DNA of 64,000 bases from Mycolicibacterium poriferae (GTDB lineage Bacteria; Actinomycetota; Actinomycetes; Mycobacteriales; Mycobacteriaceae), in contig NZ_AP022570.1 of NCBI RefSeq assembly GCF_010728325.1, forward strand, positions 1,426,001-1,490,000. The letters are read 5' to 3'. The translations under genes were made by a program, and so were the position numbers. Position 1 is the stretch's first letter. The number at the start of each line of letters is the position of its first letter. Positions 35,100-41,853 of this stretch are shown in pieces. The notes beneath the pieces are model-generated. The model was not told the DNA's origin and made no database searches. It saw only the letters and a list, made by a program, of their open reading frames with translations.

Positions 35100-35303
35100 T
35101 CACTCTATTGGCGCGACACACTCCACTAATACCAGCGCGACCCTGACGCGGGCGTCTTTGCCCAGGATGTTGTAGCTATTCGTTAAGGCGAGGATCGCGA
35201 TCTCGGCAACTGCGTCAATTGAGCCGAGACCATATGGAATTCTGATCACAGTTCGGCTGGCTAATCCATCAAGGCGATATGCGGAGAGGCAACGTGGCGG
35301 CAC
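35100..35303 (-). pseudogene. Possible remnant related to the adjacent lipase-like gene
   Basis: A 67-codon minus frame ends just upstream of the lipase-like gene. Its segment SIDAVAEIAILALTN resembles HDAVGELVVLALTN inside the lipase-like protein (about residues 358-372), and an RIP/RLP pair precedes both. The frame is closed by a stop immediately upstream and overlaps the start of the divergent nuclease gene, so it looks like a decayed fragment of a related gene. It could also be a small real gene. Confidence 0.3.
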
Positions 35304-36001
35304 GATTGACTAGGACTGACCGTATACACCGGCTTGTCGCGAAGACGCGGAGGCGTGTCGACAAGATCCCCGAGGGAACGCGCCTTCTAAGACATATGCC
35401 CAACAGCATGCTGGGCGTTCTCGTCAGAGAAGCAGGTTACGAGCGGAGTTCAAGAAAGTTGCTGGAGGAGCTTGCTCGTCGGCTCCGCGACGAAGGTGTC
35501 GACTTCAGCCCGAAACTGGGGGACCCGGCCAACACCCCCAAGACGCGCATCTATTTCTTCGATGTGGAGCGGCCGGTGAAAGGGCTTCAACCGACCCGTC
35601 AGCTCTTTAAAGACGAAGCGCAACTGTCGAGGTTCTTGTGGCTGAACCAAGACTTCTTGAAGTACGCCACCAAGAACCTGCGAATTACCGACCGAGAAGC
35701 GCGACTAGGACCGGGAGCGAAGATTGACCTCCTGGCTACCGACACGAAGACCGGGGAGCTGGTAGGGATCGAGCTCAAGGCGGAGGAACCCGATCAGGGC
35801 ATCGTCGCGCAAGCGGCAAGGTATATGAAGGCGCTGAAGGCCAGAGCCGTGTCGGAAGGGCACTCGGGCGCTCGATTGATGATCGTTACTGGGCAACCGG
35901 ACGAGGACCTGGCCGAGCTCGTTCAGACCCAGTCGGAGAAATTGGGAGTGAAAACCGATTGGCTTCTCTATCGGGTTCAATTCGATTTGCGGCCAGCATG
36001 A
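35294..36001 (+). CDS. NucS/DUF91-like PD-(D/E)XK nuclease
   Basis: The 235-residue protein starts at GTG 35294, chosen because GGAGAGG sits 4 nt upstream; ATG 35279 is also in frame but has no ribosome site. The N-terminal ~100 residues are basic and helical. The C-terminal half has the nuclease core of NucS-like proteins: AKIDLLATDTKTGELVGIEL followed by KA, giving the catalytic D...E-x-K, then QAARYMKALK. NucS enzymes act on mismatched or branched DNA. This stand-alone version inside a defence island is more likely an accessory nuclease. It is transcribed divergently from the lipase-like gene. Confidence 0.8.
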   Translation: MAARLTRTDRIHRLVAKTRRRVDKIPEGTRLLRHMPNSMLGVLVREAGYERSSRKLLEELARRLRDEGVDFSPKLGDPANTPKTRIYFFDVERPVKGLQPTRQLFKDEAQLSRFLWLNQDFLKYATKNLRITDREARLGPGAKIDLLATDTKTGELVGIELKAEEPDQGIVAQAARYMKALKARAVSEGHSGARLMIVTGQPDEDLAELVQTQSEKLGVKTDWLLYRVQFDLRPA

Positions 36002-36047
36002 TTGGTGCTGTGCTGATCAGTCCATCGCGCCGAGGGGGCCCACGACT

Positions 36048-36461
36048 GTGGACGTGAGCACCTCACACGGTCCTCCGTGGACAAAGTCGGCATTTCTCGA
36101 GACGCCGAAATCCCGAGCCGATCGCAGACGCGCCGCGAGACTAGTCGAACTCCACGACTCGATCGAAGGCTCCTACTACTGGTTCGGCCAGCGTCCCAAT
36201 GGAGCAGTTTTTCTTCATCCTTTCGGTCTTCGATATTCTCCAGGAAGCCTGTTCGTCAACGATTCTGGCGAGCTCATGGGTCGAGGAGCATGGAGCGCTT
36301 ACCGAGAATTGAAATATGACAATGGCTTCGCGGAGCTAGCGAGCTACGTGGGTCTGGACCATCGAGGTCCAGCCTCCGGGTTCGCTATCGCAGAGTTCGA
36401 GGTCGATGAGTTCTGGGAAGTGATCGTTCGATGCGCGGAAGCCATCAACAGGGCGCCGTAG
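36048..36461 (+). CDS. Unrecognised 137-residue protein
   Basis: The frame opens at GTG 36048, 46 nt after the NucS-like gene, and has good protein composition: a basic N-terminus (KSRADRRRAARLVELHDSIE) followed by an aromatic-rich region (SYYWFGQRPNGAVFLHPFGL) and an acidic C-terminus. I do not recognise a family and see no catalytic motif or membrane helix. It may be co-transcribed with the upstream nuclease and converges on the next gene. Confidence 0.55.
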   Translation: MDVSTSHGPPWTKSAFLETPKSRADRRRAARLVELHDSIEGSYYWFGQRPNGAVFLHPFGLRYSPGSLFVNDSGELMGRGAWSAYRELKYDNGFAELASYVGLDHRGPASGFAIAEFEVDEFWEVIVRCAEAINRAP

Positions 36462-36521
36462 TGCTTTGCGTCTCTGTCCGAGTCCTGTTCAGGGGTTTTC
36501 GTGTGGGAGATATTTATCCGC

Positions 36522-37592
36522 CTAGCCGACCCGCTTCGCCAGGTCCGCGAGCGACTCCCCGTTGTAGTACCAAACGTCGGCACCCGGTATCGCCTCGACC
36601 AACTCACCCGTTGCTTCTTGGACGATCTGCTTCGCCAGCGTTGTGGGAGTCAAGGTTGCTTGGTCCGCTGGGCCGGCCGCCCACCGCAGCGGTCGATCAC
36701 GATGGCTTACCCACACCGCTCGCCCACGCCGCGTATCCTCGGCGACCCAAGTCTCCACAGCCGCAGCCAAATCCGCGTTGATCCAGGTGCGGAGGTTGAG
36801 GGTGACGTCTGCATTCTCGGGAATCGCATTCGAGTCGTAAAGCAGGTATGTCGAGCGGATTCGCCGCTGCTTCTCCGCGATCTTGTTGGTCACTGAATCG
36901 GCCGGCGCCATTGCGATGCCAGGTGTCAACACTTTGGTAGCCGGGTCTGCAATCGGGTAGAGCCGTCGAAATGCGATACACGACTGCGGCGGTGTCGACT
37001 CAGGCAGGACGAACGCATTGACGGTGTGCATCTCGATGCTGAGGTTCGGCGTGAGCCCTGAAAGCCAGACGACGGTGGTGTACGTCTGAGCAGTGAAGTC
37101 CTCGGCTAGGAGAATGATCCTTGGGACGGTGAGCACGTCGTCGTCCCAGGCGCCATCAACGTGCGCCTCTAGTTGCTCCCGCGCGGCGGCCGCTGAAATG
37201 GGCTCACCCGCCAAGCGGCCTAGGTAATCCGCGTGGGCGTCGGCCAAGGTTTCCTTGCTGAATCCTGCGACCAGCGCAGCATAGGTGATGGCCTGCAAGT
37301 GGATGCGAGAATCTTTGCCCCGCTTGAGCTCGACGACCACCAGCTGGCCCGAACTGTCCAGCCCCAGGATGTCCAGGCGCTCTCTGGCGAGATCTCCCGA
37401 GTCGGAAGACCATCTGTCGTATTGAGTGGTGACGATCTTGACCTGATCCCCGAGGACTTCGGGGTGGTCGACAATCCACTGCTCCAGATGCACCGCCTCC
37501 AGAATGCCGAGGTCGGCCAGTTGACGCGCCGGCATCGGAACACAATGCGGGTTTGCGCCAGCGACGGTGTACATCAGCACGTCGGTTTGCAT
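36522..37592 (-). CDS. NucS/DUF91-like endonuclease, larger form
   Basis: The 356-residue protein starts at ATG 37592. Around residues 70-110 it shows the core of NucS-like endonucleases: ERLDILGLDSSGQLVVVELK then RGKDSRIHLQAITYAALV, with the catalytic D (LDIL) and E-x-K (VELK). The C-terminal ~200 residues are not recognised and may recognise DNA or another subunit. It is the second nuclease of this family within 2.3 kb and marks the right end of the defence island. No partner is coupled to it; the next gene downstream is convergent. Confidence 0.8.
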   Translation of the reverse strand: MQTDVLMYTVAGANPHCVPMPARQLADLGILEAVHLEQWIVDHPEVLGDQVKIVTTQYDRWSSDSGDLARERLDILGLDSSGQLVVVELKRGKDSRIHLQAITYAALVAGFSKETLADAHADYLGRLAGEPISAAAAREQLEAHVDGAWDDDVLTVPRIILLAEDFTAQTYTTVVWLSGLTPNLSIEMHTVNAFVLPESTPPQSCIAFRRLYPIADPATKVLTPGIAMAPADSVTNKIAEKQRRIRSTYLLYDSNAIPENADVTLNLRTWINADLAAAVETWVAEDTRRGRAVWVSHRDRPLRWAAGPADQATLTPTTLAKQIVQEATGELVEAIPGADVWYYNGESLADLAKRVG

Positions 37593-37698
37593 GGCGCCAG
37601 TGTTGCATTGTCCTGCGACAGCGCGGCAAGCAACCGAACCAAGGTGCCCCCGGGTAGAGCGATCAGGCTTCTGTTGGCGTGCGCGCGAAACAGCCGAG

Positions 37699-39291
37699 CT
37701 ACCGCCCCTTGTTCACCGCGATCAAATGGTGCGATACCGGCATGCCCCCGACGATCCGCTCGACGGTCTGCTCGATGAGCAGGTCCTGCCCGGTGAGCCG
37801 GGTGTAGTGCTGCTGCAGGTGCTCACCCCAGGACCGCACGATGAATGTCTCGACGAAGGTGTGCTCACGTTCGACGCTGCGGTAGAGCCGCCACCGCGCC
37901 GCACCGGTGCGCTGCCGGGACCGGCCCAGCACGGCCATCGCGGCCAGGAACTCTTCCTCGTGTTCGGGGTCGACGCGGTAGTCGGTCATCACCAGCACCG
38001 GCCCGTCGAGCGGCTCGGGCTCGAACAGCAGCGTCGGCTCAGGCCAGTGCGACGACGGCGTCAGATCGATGGCGCCGGTCTTGGCGTGCAGCGGCCACCA
38101 CAGCAGCGACAGCGCGCACACCCCGAGCATCGCGACGCTGACCAGCAGGCTCGTCACCGGCGACGTCGCCCCGGCGAGCACACCCCATAGCAGAGAGCCC
38201 AGCGCCTGGCCGCCCATGAAGATCAGCTGATACACCGACAGCCCGCGGGCGCGCACCCAGCCCGGCAGGCTCAGCTGCATCGAGGCGTTGAGCGTCGACA
38301 GGCACAGCAGCCATGCCGTCCCGCCGAGCACCAGCGCGGCGAGCACGATCGCGAAGACGTGCACCAGTGCCAACACCGCCGTCGCGATGGCGAACCCGGC
38401 CGCGGCCATCAACAGCAGCGTGTTCTCCTCGAACCGGGACCGCAGCCGCGACAACCCGAACGCCCCGAGCACCGCGCCCACCCCGAGTGCGCCGAGCAGC
38501 AGCCCGTACCCGGACGCCGTCAACCCGAGCTGGCGGTCGGCGACCACCGGCAGCAGCCCCCACAGCGCGCTGGCCGGGGCGATGAACAACGCGGTGCGCA
38601 GCAGGATGCGACGCACGATCGGCGAGCTGCGGATGAACCGGCCCCCGGCGCTCAACGCCGACAGCGCCCGCTCGGACGGAAAGGTGGTCTCGTTGGCGGG
38701 CCGGCGCCACCACACCAGCACGATGACGATGCCGATGAATGACACCGCGTTGAGCGCGAACACCACCGTCGGCCCGGACAGCGACACCAGCGCCCCGGCG
38801 ATCGCCGGCCCGATCGCCCGCGCCCCGTTCATGCTCATACTGCCCAGCGCAGCCGCCGCCGGAATCTGCGCCGGCGGAACCAGATCAGGCTGAATGGCCT
38901 GCCACGCCGGCGCCGTCAGCGCCTGCCCGCAGCCGATGACGAACAGCAGCAGCAACAGCACCGTCGGCGTGGTCAGCCCCGCCCCGGTCAGCACGGCCAG
39001 CAACCCCACCGACGCCGCCATCGCACCCTGGGTGGCGATCAGCAGCCGACGCCGGTCGATCAGGTCGGCCAGCACCCCCGACGGCAGCGCCAGCAGCATC
39101 ACCGGCAGCGTCGTCGCGGTCTGCACCAGCGGCACCAACACCGCCGCCCGCGGATCGTCGACCAGCATCCACTGCGCACCCACGGTCTGCATCCAGGTGC
39201 CCAGGTTGGAAACGAACTGCGCGATCCACAGCGCGCGGAACACCGGGGACTGCAGCGGTGCCCACGTCGACACGGGCTGGGTGGTGGTCAT
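37699..39291 (-). CDS. MFS exporter with C-terminal antibiotic-monooxygenase-like domain
   Basis: The 530-residue protein has about 12 membrane helices across residues 1-410, opening with FRALWIAQFVSNLGTWMQTV, typical of the EntS/DUF894 branch of major facilitator exporters. A charged MFS loop (DLIDRRRLL) follows helix 2. After the last helix a soluble ~100-residue tail (VLVMTDYRVDPEHEEEFLAA, then ARWRLYRSVEREHTFVETFI) has the dimeric alpha-beta barrel (ABM/EthD-like) pattern. The tail may bind substrate or a regulator. Expected role: export of a small molecule or drug across the plasma membrane. It appears monocistronic. Confidence 0.85.
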   Translation of the reverse strand: MTTTQPVSTWAPLQSPVFRALWIAQFVSNLGTWMQTVGAQWMLVDDPRAAVLVPLVQTATTLPVMLLALPSGVLADLIDRRRLLIATQGAMAASVGLLAVLTGAGLTTPTVLLLLLFVIGCGQALTAPAWQAIQPDLVPPAQIPAAAALGSMSMNGARAIGPAIAGALVSLSGPTVVFALNAVSFIGIVIVLVWWRRPANETTFPSERALSALSAGGRFIRSSPIVRRILLRTALFIAPASALWGLLPVVADRQLGLTASGYGLLLGALGVGAVLGAFGLSRLRSRFEENTLLLMAAAGFAIATAVLALVHVFAIVLAALVLGGTAWLLCLSTLNASMQLSLPGWVRARGLSVYQLIFMGGQALGSLLWGVLAGATSPVTSLLVSVAMLGVCALSLLWWPLHAKTGAIDLTPSSHWPEPTLLFEPEPLDGPVLVMTDYRVDPEHEEEFLAAMAVLGRSRQRTGAARWRLYRSVEREHTFVETFIVRSWGEHLQQHYTRLTGQDLLIEQTVERIVGGMPVSHHLIAVNKGR

Positions 39292-39513
39292 GGTCTTCCC
39301 GCGAACAACGTCACCCGGTCAATCTATCGACCTCATGGCCCACGGATGCGGGGCCGAGCGGTGCGGCTTGCTCCATTCTTCGGTGGTGCTGTTGCCGAGA
39401 TCGACGCAGAGGCTGCCAGCGCGGCGACCTACCGCCCACGCGCAGCCGTGGAGTCGAGGTGGCGACGACAGGGGAGACCTGCACACCACCAGGTGAGTCG
39501 GCAGAATGAGCGG

Positions 39514-39876
39514 GTGCCGGAATTCCGCGACTCGGATGGAGTGACGTGGCGGGTGCGTCGCGCCCAGTGGCCACTGCTGGGCGCCATCGACATGGCCTCT
39601 TGGGGCAGCAGCACCTTCGGCGTGGTGATGTTCCTCCTCGCGCTGCCGCTGCTGGTGGCCTGGCCGATCTGGCTGCTCGCCAAGCTGTGCGGAGTACCGT
39701 GGAAGGTGGTCACCGAACGCGACGGGGACGAGGTCGCCCGCGAGAAGGTCAAGGGGTGGCGGGCTTCCGGCCGGCGGATCCAGGAGATCGTCGCCGAGAA
39801 GAAGGCCGCCGCCGTGGGTGACGACGTCGGTTTCGAGCTGCGGGAGACCACCGGCACCGAGTTGGGCGATCGCTAG
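39514..39876 (+). CDS. Small membrane-associated protein, unknown function
   Basis: The 120-residue protein starts at GTG 39514, because upstream residues in the longer frame are Arg/Ala-rich nonsense. It has a short N-terminal domain (PEFRDSDGVTWRVRRAQWPL), one or two hydrophobic helices (FGVVMFLLALPLLVAWPIWL) and a charged, coiled C-terminus (ASGRRIQEIVAEKKAAA). Such proteins are widespread in mycobacteria without known function. Its TAG stop shares CTAG with the stop of the convergent Uma2 gene. Confidence 0.75.
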   Translation: MPEFRDSDGVTWRVRRAQWPLLGAIDMASWGSSTFGVVMFLLALPLLVAWPIWLLAKLCGVPWKVVTERDGDEVAREKVKGWRASGRRIQEIVAEKKAAAVGDDVGFELRETTGTELGDR

Positions 39877-40445
39877 CCGCGACCCGTCAGGTCCTCGAGG
39901 AGGAAGTCCATCGTCACCGGCTCGTTCAGGCGGACTCTGCCTGCATCGAGCGCCGTCGCTCGGCGGTAGATTTCGCTGTCGAGTCGGTAGGCGAGGAAGC
40001 GGTCAGCCGGCGCGTCGGGATCGACGATCCAGTAGTGCGCGATGCCGGCCGCCGCGTACTCGTGCAGCTTCATGACGTGATCGGTGCCGCGTGAGCCCGG
40101 CGAGACGATCTCGACGACCAGGACGACGTCCGTCGCTGCGACCCGGACGGGACGATGCTCGAAGACCCGGTCCGGAACCACGACGATGTCGGGATCGCGC
40201 ACACTTGGTGGGAACGCCGCGCGGGTGATGACCTCGATCTCGGGAAGTGCCTCGAGACCGTCGGGCAGATGATCGTCGAGGAGGCGGGTGAGCCTCTTGG
40301 AGATGCGCTGATGCCAGAGCTGCGGCCGCGGCGACATGGTCAGGGTCCCCTCGCTGAGTTCCCACCGTCGCGTCGGGTCAAGTTCGAGCGCATCCCACTG
40401 CTCGAGGGTCAGCAGCCCAGGAGGGACGTGGGCGATGTCAGACAT
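39873..40445 (-). CDS. Uma2-family (DUF820) putative endonuclease
   Basis: The 190-residue protein starts at ATG 40445, decided by the excellent GAAAGGAGGTG site 5 nt upstream. It shows the Uma2 pattern: WELSEGTLTMSPRPQLWHQR, then PDIVVVPD and VVLVVEIVSPGS, giving the PD-(D/E)XK-like D...E core, then KLHEYAAAGIAHYWIVDP. Uma2 proteins have the restriction-endonuclease fold and are common in actinobacteria and cyanobacteria. Their biological role is unsettled; some are linked to mobile elements. It overlaps the convergent gene by 4 nt at the stops. Confidence 0.9.
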   Translation of the reverse strand: MSDIAHVPPGLLTLEQWDALELDPTRRWELSEGTLTMSPRPQLWHQRISKRLTRLLDDHLPDGLEALPEIEVITRAAFPPSVRDPDIVVVPDRVFEHRPVRVAATDVVLVVEIVSPGSRGTDHVMKLHEYAAAGIAHYWIVDPDAPADRFLAYRLDSEIYRRATALDAGRVRLNEPVTMDFLLEDLTGRG

Positions 40446-40546
40446 CGCGCACCTCCTTTCGCACTTCGGTACGTGCAGATTACCCGCGACAGCGGTCGCC
40501 TCCGACTCTTGTGGAAGCCGCTGACAAGAAGGGACGCAACGGTGAG

Positions 40547-40555
40547 TTATCCACA
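40547..40555 (+). other. Consensus DnaA-box-like nonamer
   Basis: TTATCCACA, identical to the consensus DnaA box, lies in the gap between the Uma2 gene and the decayed gene downstream. A single copy does not make an origin. It may be a chance match or a dispersed DnaA-titration site. Confidence 0.3.
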
Positions 40556-40664
40556 GGGGCCGGCCTTCCGGTCGGGTTGGTGCGTTGGCATGTCGGACCC
40601 GCGACGGACGCTCAACACACACGGGCGCGACCCCAGTCACGTCCACGACAGACGAGGGGCCGAC

Positions 40665-41187
40665 ATGGGCAACAGGGCGAACTTCGTCATCGTCAAAGAC
40701 CAGGACTGGCAGCTGTATTACTTGCATTGGGCGGGTTGTCGCATGCTCGACGCGTTGATCGGAGGACCCGAGCTCGCGCTGCGGTACGCGGAGTCGCTGC
40801 GGCGCTGCGATGAGAACGGATAAGGCGCCCACACTGAAGTTGGCTCGCGGACGAAACCACCTGTGCCATCTGGTATCTGTCGTCGACGCCACGGGTCAGC
40901 TGCGCTTCTGGCCGCTGTGGTGGAACCTCAGCCAGGCGTGGCACGGGCCGGCGCTGCTGGACAAGCTGCCCGGCCCGGCAATCCGGCGTATCCGGCTCGG
41001 CAAGACTCCGGAAGGCGGTGTCCACATCGACGTCTCACGAAAGACAGTGGGAGCCTGGCAGACCAACGACAGACTGGGCGTGTTCGCCGAGTTGCCCGAG
41101 CTGTGGCCCGGTTGGCGCATCGAGTGCTGGGACGACCGCTTCGAAGAACACCTCCGACAGTGCGACGGCCGCACTGCGCGTTTCTGA
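40665..41187 (+). pseudogene. Decayed conserved gene in two frames
   Basis: ATG 40665 opens 52 codons (MGNRANFVIVKDQDWQLYYL, then GCRMLDALIGGPELALRYAE) and stops at 40823. A second frame, starting at 40810, continues with protein-like sequence (LKLARGRNHLCHLVSVVDAT, then RKTVGAWQTNDRLGVFAELP) to 41187. The first part looks like the N-terminus and the second like the C-terminal half of one larger actinobacterial protein, with the middle missing and the frame changed. I therefore call it a gene damaged by an internal deletion. Two overlapping intact small genes are the alternative. Function unknown. Confidence 0.5.
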
Positions 41188-41214
41188 GGTCGAAGCCGGT
41201 GTCGCTCGGCTGGC

Positions 41215-41244
41215 GGTACCTGAATCAGTACTGATCTTGGTACC
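41215..41244. promoter_or_regulatory. 30-bp palindromic operator of the Doc toxin-antitoxin pair
   Basis: A perfect 12-bp palindrome ATCAGTACTGAT (41224-41235) is framed symmetrically by two GGTACC hexamers (41215-41220 and 41239-41244), each 3 bp away. The site ends exactly at the ATG of the antitoxin gene. This is where antitoxins normally bind to repress their own operon. Confidence 0.6.
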
Positions 41245-41451
41245 ATGGCTGGCATGCCGGCTTTGAACGTCAATTTCACCGACGAAGAGATGGAGCAGCT
41301 ACGCACCGCTGCCGCGTCGGGAGAGCTGTCATTGCGAGCTTTCGTGCACCGAGCTGCGTTGGATGCTGCCAGTGACCACAAACGTCGGGTCCGCGCGGCC
41401 GCCCGCATCGTCGCCGAACGGAGCGCCGAACTCAACCGCCGCCTGGCGTGA
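41245..41451 (+). CDS. Antitoxin of a Doc-type pair (ribbon-helix-helix-like)
   Basis: The 68-residue protein opens [19 protein letters not shown], an N-terminal strand followed by helices as in ribbon-helix-helix DNA-binding antitoxins. It continues with [19 protein letters not shown] and ends in an Arg/Glu-rich helix likely to wrap the toxin. Its stop overlaps the GTG of the toxin gene by 4 nt. A large palindrome abuts its start codon, consistent with autoregulation. Confidence 0.8.
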   Translation: MAGMPALNVNFTDEEMEQLRTAAASGELSLRAFVHRAALDAASDHKRRVRAAARIVAERSAELNRRLA

Positions 41452-41840
41452 CCGAGTACCTCGATCGGGAAGACGTTCTGATGGCCGGGGCCGCGGCCGT
41501 GGGCATCGAGCTGCGTGTCGCCGACTACGGATTGCTCGACGCTGCCGTGGCACGGCCGCAGGCGACCGCATTCGGAGTCGACGCCTACCCCGATCTGTTC
41601 ACCAAGGCGGCAGCGTTGTTGCAGTCACTCGCCCGCAACCACGCGCTGGTCGACGGAAACAAGCGGACAGCATGGGCCGCGGCGTGGACGTTCCTGTTCA
41701 TCAACGGCATCGAACTCCCGCCCGATTTCGATGTCGATCACGCCGAGGACTTCATGAATTCCCTAGCCACCCAGGGGGATCTGGAGCTCGTCGAACTCGC
41801 CCGGGCACTCCAGGACTTCGCAGCCGACAAATCGCCGTGA
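41448..41840 (+). CDS. doc: Fic/Doc-family toxin
   Basis: The 130-residue protein has the Fic/Doc motif [19 protein letters not shown] near residue 65, with the invariant His, Asp, Gly-Asn and Lys-Arg in order. It has the usual size of Doc proteins. Doc phosphorylates and inactivates EF-Tu, while other Fic proteins AMPylate targets. The motif has the Doc-like Lys after GN (GNKR), as in kinase-type Doc. It begins at GTG 41448, overlapping the antitoxin gene. It is a plausible stability or abortive-infection element close to the defence island. Confidence 0.9.
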   Translation: MTEYLDREDVLMAGAAAVGIELRVADYGLLDAAVARPQATAFGVDAYPDLFTKAAALLQSLARNHALVDGNKRTAWAAAWTFLFINGIELPPDFDVDHAEDFMNSLATQGDLELVELARALQDFAADKSP

Positions 41841-41853
41841 CATCACGAGGCTG

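Noticed and set aside
6507..37592. Whole island as canonical DISARM, BREX or Dnd
   Set aside because: No PLD-type drmC, no BrxC/PglZ/BrxL and no Dnd genes were seen. Only parts resemble DISARM and Druantia.
6261..37698. Integrase, transposase, tRNA or flanking att repeats that would mark the island as a mobile element
   Set aside because: None recognised within or at the borders; the island may have arrived by homologous exchange, or its boundaries are older.
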